Positions 1-9,600 of a stretch of 64,000 nucleotides of DNA are shown here, piece by piece (the first letter of the stretch is position 1; each line of letters begins with the position of its first letter). The translations under genes and the position numbers were made by a program. The notes beneath the pieces are model-generated. The model searched no databases. It was not told the DNA's origin and was given only the letters and a program-made list of their open reading frames with translations. Origin of the DNA: Dechloromonas sp. UBA6271 (GTDB lineage Bacteria; Pseudomonadota; Gammaproteobacteria; Burkholderiales; Rhodocyclaceae); NCBI GenBank assembly GCA_002440665.1, contig DJUX01000061.1:1-64000 (forward strand), in the 5' to 3' direction.

Positions 1-2
1 TA

Positions 3-773
3 ATGGATAATCTGGGTTCAATGCATTCCCAAAGCACTGTTTCGCACATTCTCTGGAACGATCTGGAAGTCCGGCATCAACTGGGCGAAGGGGCTTCCGG
101 CGTGATTCATCATGCCGAATGGCGACGTGACGATGGCCTACAGCCTGTAGCGCTCAAGCTGTTCAAGGGCGCGCTGACCAGCGATGGCTTGCCGCACAAC
201 GAGATGATGGCGAGCATCACTGCCGGTGAGCATCCCAACCTGATTCCGGTGCTGGGCAAGGTCGACCAGCATCCCGAGGATGCCCACGGTCTGGTTATGT
301 CGCTGATCGACACCGGCTTCCGCAATCTGGCCGGGCCGCCCAGCTTCGATTCGTGCACCCGCGACATCTACGCGGCGGAAACCACGTTTGACCTGAATAC
401 GGCAATTGGCATCGCGCTCGGCATCGCCTCGGCCGCGGAACACCTGCACGCGCAGGGGATCATGCATGGCGATTTGTACGCGCACAATATTTTGCATGGC
501 GTGGAAGGGCAGGCCTTGCTCGGCGATTTCGGCGCCGCTTCGTTCATCGCCGCCGACGATCAGGCGGTGGCCGAGGCCTTGCAGCGTATCGAAGTGCGGG
601 CGTTCGCCTGTTTGCTGGAGGAATTGCTGGAACGCTGCCCTGTTGCGGTCGACAGTAAAAAAACACTGAAAATGCTCGGCGATCTGCAGGCCAATTGCGC
701 GCAGGAAAACGTCAGCGCCCGCCCACTGTTTTCCGAAATCGTGCAGGTGTTGAGCGGGCTAATAATGCGCTGA
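3..773 (+). CDS. Protein kinase-like protein, C-terminal part (5' end outside window)
   Basis: The visible 256 residues form a eukaryotic-type kinase fold: glycine-rich loop GEGASG (about residues 28-33), ALKLF with the probable ATP-binding lysine, catalytic loop HGDLYAHNIL (about 154) and GDFGAAS as the DFG motif (about 172). Bacterial kinases of this type often carry N-terminal leucine-rich repeats, so the first ATG seen here is probably internal and the gene likely starts before base 1; this is inference. It meets the radical SAM gene tail to tail with a 15-bp overlap. An uptake-like motif lies inside it at 641-673 and encodes AVDSKK. Substrate unknown. Confidence 0.7.
   Translation: MDNLGSMHSQSTVSHILWNDLEVRHQLGEGASGVIHHAEWRRDDGLQPVALKLFKGALTSDGLPHNEMMASITAGEHPNLIPVLGKVDQHPEDAHGLVMSLIDTGFRNLAGPPSFDSCTRDIYAAETTFDLNTAIGIALGIASAAEHLHAQGIMHGDLYAHNILHGVEGQALLGDFGAASFIAADDQAVAEALQRIEVRAFACLLEELLERCPVAVDSKKTLKMLGDLQANCAQENVSARPLFSEIVQVLSGLIMR
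641..673 (+). repeat. Uptake-like motif copy 1
   Basis: TGTT then core GCGGTCGAC at 645-653, a seven-A run in the first tract and AAAAT in the second. It lies within the kinase coding sequence on the sense strand. Confidence 0.8.
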
Positions 774-2666
774 AAGTGCCCTGGAAATCTTGTGGCGCGC
801 CACCGTCGTGCGCGGCACCTTGCCGGAAAACCAGCTGCGCACGTCCTCATCCAGCCCGATGCCGTGCATGTAGTTGTAGAGCGCCTTGTTCAGCGCCTGG
901 CCGAGGCTGTTGTGGTCGACGCCGGTGGGATCGATGAATTCGACATCGTTGGTGGCAAAGCTGATCGGCGGCAGCGCCTTCAGCTTGATGCCGTATTCGG
1001 CCGGGTTGAGGCCGACCGGCGAATGCACGGTGCAGGCGAAGCGGTGAAAGAAGCCGGACTGGATGCAGCCTTCGGCGAACAACTGGCGGACGTATTCCAG
1101 CGCATCGACCGTGTCCTGCACGGTTTGCGTCGGGAAGCCGTACATCAGGTAGGCGTGGACCAGCACGCCGGCGTCGCTGAAGGCGCGGGTGACACGGGCG
1201 ACCTGATCGACCGAGACGCCTTTCTTCATCAGCGTCAGCAGGCGGTCGGAGGCGACTTCCAGGCCACCGGAAACGGCGATGCAGCCGCTGTCGGCGAGCT
1301 GGTTGCAGAGTTCCGGCGTGAAAGACTTTTCGAAGCGGATGTTGCCCCACCAGGAAATCGCCCGGTTTCGCTTCTGCAATTCGTCGGCGAGCGCTTTCAG
1401 GGCCTTGGGCGGGGCGGCTTCGTCGACGAAATGGAAGCCGGTCTGGCCGGTTTCTTCGATGATGGTTTCGATGCGGTCGACCAGCAGCGCGGCCGGGGCA
1501 CCGTCGTAACGGCCGATGTAATCGAGGCTGACGTCGCAGAAGCTGCATTTCTTCCAGTAACAGCCGTGGGCGACGGTCAGCTTGTTCCAGCGCCCGTCCG
1601 ACCACAGCCGGTGCATCGGATTGAGCATGTCGAGCAGCGACAGGTAGCGGGCTAGCGGCAGGCCGTCCCAGGTCGGCGTGCCGACTTCGGCGAAGGGGAT
1701 GTCCGGTTCGCTGGCGTTGAAGTAGCGCACCTTGCCGTCGACGCGGGCGTAGGTGCGGACCAGATTGAGGCGCGGACGTTTGCCTTCCAGATATTCCAGC
1801 AGCGCGAGGATCGGGCGCTCGCCGTCGTCGAGCGTGACATAGTCGAAATAATTGAAGACGCGCGGCTCTTTCAACTCGCGCAATTCGGTATTGACCCAGC
1901 CGCCACCGAGCACGGTGACGATAGCCGGGTCGTGCGTCTTGATCGCCTGCGCCATGCGGAAGGCGGCATAGACCGAGCCGGGGAAGGGCACGGACAGCAG
2001 CACGACAGTTGGCTTGCTGCGGTCGACTGCCAAAATGGTCAGTTTTTCAAGGGTGCTGTCGACCAGCGTCGGCGCCGCGGCCAGGGCTTTCGCCAGCGGT
2101 TCGAAAGTCGGCTGGCTGCGGGCCAGCGATTCGGCATAGCGGACGAACTCGAAACGCGAATCGACCGCCTCGCGCAGCACATCGGCCAGATCGTTCAGGT
2201 AAAGCGTGGCGAGATGCCGCGCCTTGTCCTGCACGCCGAGCGACCCGAAGGCCCAGGCCAGCGGGTCGCCGCCGTCTTCGTCGACATAGACGTCGAGCGA
2301 TGCGAAACGGGGTCCTTCCGGCAGGAAATTGCGCCCGCAGATGCGGTGACCGATGGAGGGGTCGCGCCCCTGCAGGAAGGCAATGGCCGGGGTGACGGTG
2401 GCCAGGTAGCGGTCGAACTGATCGGCAAAACAGTGAAGGGTGGCCGAGCGCTTTTTCGGCGGGATGGCCGTCACCCGCTCATGGATTTCCTGCAAACCAG
2501 CCGGCGAAAACAATTCCAGCACCAGCTTGAGCGCAATGTCGTCCTGTTCTGCGCTGATGCCACGGGAACGCAGAAAGCCCGTCAGGTAGGCGGTTGACGG
2601 GTAGGGGGTGTTGAGCTGCGTCATCGGCGGGATGACGGAAAGGACGCGCGTCGGGCTGGTTGGCAT
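759..2666 (-). CDS. B12-binding-domain radical SAM protein
   Basis: 635 residues. The radical SAM cluster motif CYWKKCSFC lies near residue 370, giving the CxxxCxxC pattern that binds a 4Fe-4S cluster and S-adenosylmethionine. The N-terminal half, with KPTVVLLSVPFPG and VLGGGWVNTEL, resembles the cobalamin-binding Rossmann domain that precedes the radical SAM barrel in this family. Members do methyl transfer or other radical chemistry; the substrate cannot be read from sequence. The start at 2666 was taken as the first Met; an internal Met at MTQLNTPYP is a possible alternative. Likely cytoplasmic. Confidence 0.85.
   Translation of the reverse strand: MPTSPTRVLSVIPPMTQLNTPYPSTAYLTGFLRSRGISAEQDDIALKLVLELFSPAGLQEIHERVTAIPPKKRSATLHCFADQFDRYLATVTPAIAFLQGRDPSIGHRICGRNFLPEGPRFASLDVYVDEDGGDPLAWAFGSLGVQDKARHLATLYLNDLADVLREAVDSRFEFVRYAESLARSQPTFEPLAKALAAAPTLVDSTLEKLTILAVDRSKPTVVLLSVPFPGSVYAAFRMAQAIKTHDPAIVTVLGGGWVNTELRELKEPRVFNYFDYVTLDDGERPILALLEYLEGKRPRLNLVRTYARVDGKVRYFNASEPDIPFAEVGTPTWDGLPLARYLSLLDMLNPMHRLWSDGRWNKLTVAHGCYWKKCSFCDVSLDYIGRYDGAPAALLVDRIETIIEETGQTGFHFVDEAAPPKALKALADELQKRNRAISWWGNIRFEKSFTPELCNQLADSGCIAVSGGLEVASDRLLTLMKKGVSVDQVARVTRAFSDAGVLVHAYLMYGFPTQTVQDTVDALEYVRQLFAEGCIQSGFFHRFACTVHSPVGLNPAEYGIKLKALPPISFATNDVEFIDPTGVDHNSLGQALNKALYNYMHGIGLDEDVRSWFSGKVPRTTVARHKISRALSAHY
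2015..2047 (+). repeat. Uptake-like motif copy 2
   Basis: Core GCGGTCGAC at 2019-2027, tracts AAAAT and TTTTT in register. It lies inside the radical SAM gene on the antisense strand. Confidence 0.8.
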
Positions 2667-2702
2667 GGTGGGGTGGGGTGTGTGGTAGCGGAAGCGCCCG
2701 GC

Positions 2703-3539
2703 TTACTGGCACATGCGGCGAATTTCGTCTTCCTTGATCGCCAGTTCGACCTGCAGCAGAACGGCGTCGACATCGGCGAGGTGTTCGTCGAGGACCACCT
2801 GGCCGGTCAAGGCCTGATCCGGGTGCAGCGCGCCGCTTTCGTATAGCCCCCAGATTTCCTTGCCAAACCGGGTGTCCTTAAGTGACGGCGCGAAAGCACT
2901 GAAGTAGGTGCGCAGATTGTTGACGTCGCGCTCAAGCATCTCTGCGGCCGTGCTGTTGGCTGCCGCGTCTATCGCCTGCGGCAAGTCGATGATGACCGGA
3001 CCATCCTCGGCGACGAGGATGTTGTACTCGGAGAGATCGCCGTGAATGATGCCGGCGCACAGCATGCGCACCACCTGATTGACCAGCAGGCTGTGATATT
3101 CCAGCGCCACTTCCTCGCTCAGCGCGACGTCGTTGAGCCGCGGTGCCACGTTGCCCTCGGCATCGACCACCAGATCCATCAGCAGCACGCCCTCGAAGCA
3201 TATATGCGGCTGCGGCACCCGCACCCCGGCTGCGGCCAGGCGGTAAAGGGCATCGACCTCGGCGTTCTGCCACACTTCTTCCTGCATCTGGCGCCCGTAG
3301 CGGCTGCCTTTCTCCATGGCCCGCGCCTGCCGGCTGTTCTTCACCTTGCGGCCTTCCTGATAGGAAGATGCCTTGCGGAAACTGCGTTGATTCGCTTCCT
3401 TGTAAACCTTGGCGCAGCGAATATGCTCGCCACAGCGCACGATATAGACGGTAGCTTCCTTGCCGCTCATCAACTGCCCGATCACCTCGTCCACAAGGCC
3501 TTCTTCAACGAGGGTGGTGAGTCTTTTTGGGGTTTTCAT
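2703..3539 (-). CDS. RIO1-like serine protein kinase
   Basis: 278 residues from the Met of MKTPKRLTTLVEEG; the frame is open further upstream but that extension has no family similarity I can see. RIO hallmarks: SGKEATVYIV as the nucleotide loop (about residue 24), HGDLSEYNILV as the catalytic loop (about 166) and VIIDLPQAID as the metal-binding loop (about 183). Archaeal and eukaryotic relatives act in ribosome maturation; the role of bacterial RIO kinases is largely unknown. It lies 36 bp upstream of the radical SAM gene on the same strand, so cotranscription is possible. Confidence 0.85.
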   Translation of the reverse strand: MKTPKRLTTLVEEGLVDEVIGQLMSGKEATVYIVRCGEHIRCAKVYKEANQRSFRKASSYQEGRKVKNSRQARAMEKGSRYGRQMQEEVWQNAEVDALYRLAAAGVRVPQPHICFEGVLLMDLVVDAEGNVAPRLNDVALSEEVALEYHSLLVNQVVRMLCAGIIHGDLSEYNILVAEDGPVIIDLPQAIDAAANSTAAEMLERDVNNLRTYFSAFAPSLKDTRFGKEIWGLYESGALHPDQALTGQVVLDEHLADVDAVLLQVELAIKEDEIRRMCQ

Positions 3540-3594
3540 GGGCTTTTCGTTTGAATTCGCGGAAGGGAGGGTATTGCTCGTGGAAAACCGGCCA

Positions 3595-6500
3595 TCAGGG
3601 CGCCTCTTCTGTCCACGCCAGCATCGGCACAACCACATACCAATGATCGACTTTGTCGCCGCCGGCGTATTCCGGTTTCGATTGATGGTGGTGGCGGCGG
3701 ATGATGCTTTCGACCCGCGCTTCAATATTTCGTGCGGCGGGCAGGGTGCATTTTCCGGACAGCCGCCCGACGACGATGTTTTCCTCCACCAAGCGTAACT
3801 CCCAACTGCTGCCAATGGACTGCAATTGCAAGCCCTGGCCGTATTCGAGTCGGTCGAGGCATGCGTGCAGTGGATCGTTCTCCGGTTTGCGCCCGGCAAA
3901 TCCGAGGACGACATCGCTCAGCCCCATGCTGAGGTAGCGGCGGTAGAGGCCGCTGCAGTCGGGCAAGGGCTGCGGGAGGGGGCTGCGACAGACGGCCACA
4001 TCCGCCAGTCCAGAGGAAAATGGATTGCGCCGGCCCACCGTCTCACACAAGCTCAGCGTTTCCTGCGCCCGGGTCATGCCCACGTAGTAGAGCCGGCGTT
4101 CGTCGTCAGAGGCCTGTCTCCAGTTGCCGCCATCAAGGATGACGACATGCCTGAACTCGCGGCCTTTGGCGCCATGCACGGTCGACAGCGTCAAACGGCC
4201 TTTTTCGGTGAGCGCGATGTCGGCGGAAAATTCGTAAAGCTCGTCGATGGCCAGGCTGGCCGGAATGGCGACCTCGCCCCAGATGCCGTCGAGTTCGTCA
4301 ATGAACAGCCCGAGTTGGGCCAGACGCGGGTTGTCCTGGGCGAAACGGGCGTGATACCAGCGCGCCAGCGTGCCGGGCTTGAGACAGCGACCGGTCTTGC
4401 CGCGCAACAGGTCGAGCAGCCAGTTGGCTTCGCGCGTTTGATGAAATTTCGGCCTGCCTTTGGCGTCGCTTTCATTCAAGTGATAAGGCGTCTTTTCCCG
4501 CTGGCACCAGGCGCGGATCTGCTCCAGCGTGGCCCGATTGCGGGCCAGGATGGCGAAGTCGGACCAGTCGCTATCCGGCGCCAGGGATTTCAGGCGCTGC
4601 ATTTCCGCCATCGCCACGGCGGCTTGCCCAATCGGGGCATCGGGAACCGTCAGAATATGCACCCGCCCTTGAGCGAGCGGGTCGATTTTCTGCCAGCGCC
4701 CGCCCGCCGCTTCGTTCTGGCGAGCATGGTTGATGCGGATCGGATGATCGGTTTTCATCCGCTCGCGGTTGGCAGCAATCACGGCATTGGCGGCGTCGAT
4801 GATATGGCGGCTGGAGCGGTAGTTTTCGACCAGATAATCGACCTTGGCCTGATAGTCGGCCTGAAAACGGTGGATGAAATCGTTGCTGGTCTCCCGGAAA
4901 CTGTAAATATTCTGGTCGTCGTCGCCGACCGCCAGCAGTGTCAGGCGGGCGTCCTTGTCCTGGGTCTGGCGACCGGCCAGGGCGCCGATGAGGTCGTATT
5001 GACGCTGATCGATGTCCTGATATTCGTCGACCAGAATATGCCGGTAGCCGGCAAGCAGGCGTTCGCGCAGAGCGTCGCTATCGCCGTCGGCGGCAAATTC
5101 CGCCTTGCCTTGCAGCAAGGCGGTGGCCTGGTCGAGGATGGCTTCGAGGGCGATTTTGGCCTGCGCGTCGTCGACCTGTTCAGCCAGATTGACCAAGCTG
5201 CTGCCGGTCAGGCGCAAGGCCAGGGCGTGGTAGGTGAGGACGGTGACGAAACCGGCATCGCCGCCGATCAACTGGCGCAGGCGCTGGCGAATTTCCCAGG
5301 CGGCGCCGCGATTGAAGGCGAGCACCAGGATGCTGCTCGGCGCTTCGCGCAGCACCCGCACCAGGTAGGCGACACGATGCACGATGACGCGCGTCTTGCC
5401 CGAGCCGGGGCCGGCCAGGATCAGGCGGTTGGTGTCCGGTTTTTCCGAGACCAGACGCTGTTGTAGCGGGTGGCGCAGGCTGTCGACGATGCGCCGGTAA
5501 GATTCTTCGGTAGTCGCCCGGTCGAGGATTTCCTTGCGCCCGGCGAAATAGCGGCGGATGAATTCGATTTTCGGCAGGGTGAAATAGGCAAGCACGAAAT
5601 TGAGCGCTTCGGAAAATTTCTTCAGGCCCAGTTTGGCGTATTCGTGGATGACGTGAATCTGGAAATTTTTCTCGTTGTAGTGCTCTTTCAGCGGCTCGAA
5701 ATCGGCGGCGGCGAAGCCACGCCCTTTCTCCTCCGGGTAAATCTGGATAGTCATTGCCGAACGGAAGACCGACTTGCCGCGATCGAGGATCAGCACGCCG
5801 TTGTCGTGCAGGTAGAGTAGGCCGGCGTTGATGGCAGTCAACTCATCCTTCAGTTGTGGGCCGATTTCGAGATCGGCTTTCAGGGCGGCGGCCAGCTCGC
5901 CGATTTTGCATTCCACACGCAGGTCTACGCCACGCACTTTGTCGTCGAGCCTGGCGAGCAAGGTGTGCAGCAGCACGGCGGCGACGGCCCGGCGTTTTTC
6001 GGCAATTTCGCGAATATTGCTCCAGCTGCGCAACAAGCGAACCTTGAGGATTTCGCGGCGCAGCAGGCGGACATCGAACATCGCCCGGCGGCTCTTGTCG
6101 TCTTCGCCGAAGGCGCGGGCCAGGGAGTGCAGCAGTTTCATCAACTGTTCCGGGATAAGTTCCAGGCCATTGCGGCTTTTCAGTTCCTGGCACAGGCCGC
6201 GCAGATTGACGTCCTGCCACTCGCCGTCGTCAGCGTTTGGCGCCAGTTCGGGGAGCTGGGCGAGCAGGGCCGTTTCCAGTTCGCTCAGGCGCTTGAAGCG
6301 GTCGGTCGAAGCGTCGGCAACGCCACGCCGTAACAGTACGGTCAACGCCAGATCGTTGCTTAAAATGCCCATCTGTTCCAACTGGTGCAGCAGGCGGATG
6401 ATTTCCTGGCTGCTGGCGCCAAGGGCGATCATCAGTTCGTCGGTACTGATCCCTTCATCGTCGCGGGCATTGATCAGCAGCGAAATCAGGCTGAGGTATT

Positions 6501-8751
6501 TACGCCGGATTTCTTCCGACAGATCGTTTCTGGACAAGCGCTTTTCCGCATCTTCCATGTTCGGCACCTTGAGGCTGCCGGGAAAAACGCGGATGTGGTT
6601 CTCGTTGCGTTCGAGAAAGCGGGCACGTTCCAGCCAGGAAACGGCGGTGCGAACCTTGGTGTCGGCGTCCGGGTTGTCGGCTTCGATGCTCGTATCGATG
6701 GCCTCGTCGGAAAGGATTTCGCCCGGCGTGACGACGATTTCAGCACTTTTTGTCTTGGCCGAATAACGGCGCAAGGCGCGCAGGATACCGGCGATGTCCT
6801 GGCGCGATAGCCGGGAGCGGGCGGAAAGGCTGAATTGCGCTTCGACGTCTTCTTCGTCGTAGAGCAGCACGCAGTGCGAGTCCTGCTGGTCGCGCCCGGC
6901 GCGGCCGGCTTCCTGCAGATAGTTTTCCAGCGAGCCGGGAATTTCGGCGTGGATGACGATGCGCACATCGGGCTTGTCGACACCCATGCCGAAGGCGTTG
7001 GTGGCGACGATGACCTTGAGCTCGCCGGCGATGAAGGATTGCTGGATGTCCTTTTTCAGGCCGGCATCAAGCCCGGCATGAAAATGCGCGCAGGCCCAGC
7101 CCATGTCCTTGAGGAAGCCCGAGATTTCCTCGGTACTGTTGCGCCGGGCGGCAAAGATGACGGCGCCGCCCTTGCGGTCGACCGTCCGGGAAGGGCCAAA
7201 TTCCTTTTCGAGGAGGCGGTGGATCAGCGCGTTCTTTTCCGGCTTGGTCACCGAGATGACTTCGTAATTGAGGTTTTCCCGCTCATGGCCGCCATCCAGT
7301 ATGCGCAGGTCGAGGCCGAGCGATTCGGCAAAATGAGCGTGGATGTCTTCAACCACTTCGCGCTTGGCGGTCGCGGTAAAGCAACTGATCGGCGCGACGG
7401 CTTCGTTCGAGCGGGCATAACGCTCGCGGATGAAGCGCGACACGTACAGGTAGTCCGGCCGGAAATCGTTGCCCCACTTGGAAAGGCAGTGCGCCTCGTC
7501 GAATACCCAGGCGCCGATCTGACGGTAGCGGATGGCCTCGATGAAAGCCCGGTTGCGAAATTGCTCCGGCGATGCCAGCAGGATGCCAATGTCGCCGAGG
7601 CGCACCTTGTCCAGCACATCGCGCCGTTCCGGCATGGTCAGCATGCCGTTCAGCGTGGCCGAGCTGTAGATGCCGACCTTGATTAGATTGTCGACCTGAT
7701 CCTTCATCAGCGATTGCAGCGGCGAAACGATGATGGTCAGGCTGCCGTTGCGCCAGTGCCGCGACAGCGCCGGCAACTGGTAGCAGATCGATTTGCCGCC
7801 GCCGGTCGGCAGAATGGCCAGCAGGCTTTCTCCCGCGTACCCGGCGCGGACGATGTCTTCCTGCAAGGAACCGCCGTCGCGGTTGGGCGGCTCGGGACGA
7901 AAGGCGGCATAGTTGAAATAGCGTGCCAGTTCCTGGAGCGGGTCGAGATAGAGCGAGCAGTATGGGCAAGCCGGGTCGCCACAGGGCGTATCGCGCAATT
8001 GCCGAAACAGGCGGCCGGTATCCGGGTATTGCAGGCGTACCCAGGGTGGCAGTACCGAGTTGCCCCCGCTGACGCGCAGCCAGGCCAGGACGTAGGAAAA
8101 AGCGCGGCCAATCGCCTCATCCCGCACGGACTCATCCAGTACGCTGTGCAGCTGCGTTGGACAGGCCTTGCCGCCAACCAGGGCCGGTAGCATGGCCCGG
8201 ATTTCCTCGGCCTTGGGGGGCATGGCGCCGCGCAGGGTGGCGAAAAAACTGCCAACGCCGCCCTGCCGCTCACGGCTGAGAAAATAATGGTGGCAGGCCA
8301 GCTCATCCGGGGAACTAGCCTGCAAGGCGATAAAAGCCTCGCGTTGATCGGACCACAGCCGGAAAGACAACTGCGCGTCTTTCAGCGGATCATTACGTGA
8401 ATCGCGAACCAGTTTGTAGTCCTTGACCAGGCTGTGGTACGGGTTTTCCGGGAAGGCCAGTGGCGACAATTCCAGCGTATCGACGGCGGGCAGGGCATTC
8501 AGTTTGAGGCCGGGGAACAGCGTGGCCAGCGCCGGCAGATCGTGGCGGATGACATTGTGCCCAACAACAAAGGCCGCCCCTTCGGTCAGGGCATCGATTT
8601 GCGCCAGCGCCGAGGACATCTGGCGGCCGGCGACACAGACGCTTTGCCGGTTATCCGGCCGCCAGGCGCCGAATTTGTGCAGCGCCAGGGTGTCGTTGGC
8701 AGCAGTTTCAATATCCAGGCAAAGGCATTTCGGCGCGAACAACGGGGCCAT
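3595..8751 (-). CDS. Exonuclease-RecQ-UvrD fusion helicase
   Basis: 1718 residues with three enzymatic modules. Residues 1-150 look like a DEDD 3'-5' exonuclease: LCLDIETA, VVGHNVIRHDLPAL, and a last Asp in NDPLKDAQLS. RecQ-type superfamily 2 helicase follows: LPTGGGKSICYQ (about 317), DEAHCLSKWG (about 418), FGMGVDKPDVR and LQEAGRAGRD (about 588-620). The C-terminal part is a UvrD/PcrA-type superfamily 1 helicase: AGPGSGKTRVIVHR (about 1115), VDEYQDIDQRQ (about 1243), VGDDDQNIYSFR, STVHGAKGREF (about 1525) and YYVGMTRAQETL (about 1560). Its presumed job is DNA repair or recombination-intermediate processing. All motifs look intact, so this seems a working single chain rather than a merging artefact. 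Confidence 0.88.
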   Translation of the reverse strand: MAPLFAPKCLCLDIETAANDTLALHKFGAWRPDNRQSVCVAGRQMSSALAQIDALTEGAAFVVGHNVIRHDLPALATLFPGLKLNALPAVDTLELSPLAFPENPYHSLVKDYKLVRDSRNDPLKDAQLSFRLWSDQREAFIALQASSPDELACHHYFLSRERQGGVGSFFATLRGAMPPKAEEIRAMLPALVGGKACPTQLHSVLDESVRDEAIGRAFSYVLAWLRVSGGNSVLPPWVRLQYPDTGRLFRQLRDTPCGDPACPYCSLYLDPLQELARYFNYAAFRPEPPNRDGGSLQEDIVRAGYAGESLLAILPTGGGKSICYQLPALSRHWRNGSLTIIVSPLQSLMKDQVDNLIKVGIYSSATLNGMLTMPERRDVLDKVRLGDIGILLASPEQFRNRAFIEAIRYRQIGAWVFDEAHCLSKWGNDFRPDYLYVSRFIRERYARSNEAVAPISCFTATAKREVVEDIHAHFAESLGLDLRILDGGHERENLNYEVISVTKPEKNALIHRLLEKEFGPSRTVDRKGGAVIFAARRNSTEEISGFLKDMGWACAHFHAGLDAGLKKDIQQSFIAGELKVIVATNAFGMGVDKPDVRIVIHAEIPGSLENYLQEAGRAGRDQQDSHCVLLYDEEDVEAQFSLSARSRLSRQDIAGILRALRRYSAKTKSAEIVVTPGEILSDEAIDTSIEADNPDADTKVRTAVSWLERARFLERNENHIRVFPGSLKVPNMEDAEKRLSRNDLSEEIRRKYLSLISLLINARDDEGISTDELMIALGASSQEIIRLLHQLEQMGILSNDLALTVLLRRGVADASTDRFKRLSELETALLAQLPELAPNADDGEWQDVNLRGLCQELKSRNGLELIPEQLMKLLHSLARAFGEDDKSRRAMFDVRLLRREILKVRLLRSWSNIREIAEKRRAVAAVLLHTLLARLDDKVRGVDLRVECKIGELAAALKADLEIGPQLKDELTAINAGLLYLHDNGVLILDRGKSVFRSAMTIQIYPEEKGRGFAAADFEPLKEHYNEKNFQIHVIHEYAKLGLKKFSEALNFVLAYFTLPKIEFIRRYFAGRKEILDRATTEESYRRIVDSLRHPLQQRLVSEKPDTNRLILAGPGSGKTRVIVHRVAYLVRVLREAPSSILVLAFNRGAAWEIRQRLRQLIGGDAGFVTVLTYHALALRLTGSSLVNLAEQVDDAQAKIALEAILDQATALLQGKAEFAADGDSDALRERLLAGYRHILVDEYQDIDQRQYDLIGALAGRQTQDKDARLTLLAVGDDDQNIYSFRETSNDFIHRFQADYQAKVDYLVENYRSSRHIIDAANAVIAANRERMKTDHPIRINHARQNEAAGGRWQKIDPLAQGRVHILTVPDAPIGQAAVAMAEMQRLKSLAPDSDWSDFAILARNRATLEQIRAWCQREKTPYHLNESDAKGRPKFHQTREANWLLDLLRGKTGRCLKPGTLARWYHARFAQDNPRLAQLGLFIDELDGIWGEVAIPASLAIDELYEFSADIALTEKGRLTLSTVHGAKGREFRHVVILDGGNWRQASDDERRLYYVGMTRAQETLSLCETVGRRNPFSSGLADVAVCRSPLPQPLPDCSGLYRRYLSMGLSDVVLGFAGRKPENDPLHACLDRLEYGQGLQLQSIGSSWELRLVEENIVVGRLSGKCTLPAARNIEARVESIIRRHHHQSKPEYAGGDKVDHWYVVVPMLAWTEEAP

Positions 8752-8890
8752 GAGGTGGGCGGGTTGATGGGAAGCTTATGATTTGACCATGCTGGCGGCA
8801 AGCGGACAAGCGCGATTCACCTTCACTCGGGGTATTGGGCTATTTCGTCCTCGCGGCAGACTAATCCAAGATATTCAAGGTAGCAGCGCG

Positions 8891-9268
8891 TTAAACGATT
8901 TGCACCAGTTCGGAATAAGCGGCTAACTGGCCGTCGCCGGTGAGCAGGCGCATCGGCTCGGCGATTGCCTGCGCGACGATCATCCGGTCAAACGGGTCGC
9001 GGTGAAGCAAGGGAAGCTTGGCCAGGGTTTCGGTGTGCTCGCCCAATACCGGAAGCCCAAGGAAGCCGCTGGCAGCAATGGCGGCTCTGATCTCGGCTAC
9101 ATCCGCCGCGATTTTTCCGATGCTGGCCTTGGTGGCGATTTCCCACAGCGAAACCGTGCTGACGAAAATTTCCGTTTCGGGGGCGAGAATCAACTGGCTG
9201 ATTGGCTCGATTCTGGGTGCGCCGGTCAGCGTCCAGAGCAGAACATTGGTGTCCAGCAGCAGCCTCAT
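8891..9268 (-). CDS. PIN-domain toxin of a type II toxin-antitoxin pair
   Basis: 125 residues. The N-terminal LLLDTNVLLWTL supplies the first PIN acidic residue, followed by SLWEIATKASIGK and HRDPFDRMIVAQA with later acidic residues, the usual metal-binding set of VapC-type RNases. Its ATG overlaps the TGA of the upstream antitoxin frame (ATGA), so translation is probably coupled. The antitoxin carries a premature stop, which raises the question of how the toxin is kept in check; it may be silent or cross-neutralised. The PIN fold is intact by eye. Confidence 0.85.
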   Translation of the reverse strand: MRLLLDTNVLLWTLTGAPRIEPISQLILAPETEIFVSTVSLWEIATKASIGKIAADVAEIRAAIAASGFLGLPVLGEHTETLAKLPLLHRDPFDRMIVAQAIAEPMRLLTGDGQLAAYSELVQIV

Positions 9269-9510
9269 TCCGCATTGCCTTCAAAGGCTTTAAGCAGATA
9301 CTCCGGCAGTGGCGCATCGAAATCGTCAGGGGTGGTCAGCTTTCAGGCGAGTAGGCCAACCCGCTTTCCGGGCACGTCTGGTGTCGTAGCCGGCACCAGC
9401 TTGGCTTCGACCTTGCCGTAGGCGCCGAGCAGGATGGTCTCGCCGGTCGCGGCCCGTTTGACCAGTTGCAACAAGGTGCTTTTGGCTTGGTGCATCGATA
9501 CGACTTGCAT
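9265..9510 (-). pseudogene. Phd/YefM-type antitoxin, in-frame TGA at codon 56
   Basis: The frame opens with MQVVSMHQAKSTLLQLVKRA, a Phd-type N-terminal DNA-binding segment, preceded by a good AGGAG ribosome site. At 9343-9345 the frame hits TGA, directly after GKRVGLLA. The same frame then continues KLTTPDDFDAPLPEYLLKAF and ends in a TGA overlapping the toxin start. Phd antitoxins commonly have a glycine in an LAGKL context here, so a GGA-to-TGA change is the simplest reading. The C-terminal toxin-binding half would be lost. The 55-residue fragment could still bind DNA. Confidence 0.75.
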
Positions 9511-9548
9511 GACGCGACTCCTGAATTGGGTTCAATACCGAAGCGTTT

Positions 9549-9565
9549 TAGCTAAGACTTAGCTA
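9549..9565. promoter_or_regulatory. Perfect palindrome upstream of the antitoxin
   Basis: TAGCTAAG, one A, then CTTAGCTA is a perfect inverted repeat 39 bp upstream of the antitoxin ATG. Position and symmetry fit an autoregulatory operator of a Phd-type antitoxin. This is inference. Confidence 0.5.
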
Positions 9566-9600
9566 GTAAACAAGCCAGGTTTGCCCCCTATCGTGATCGC

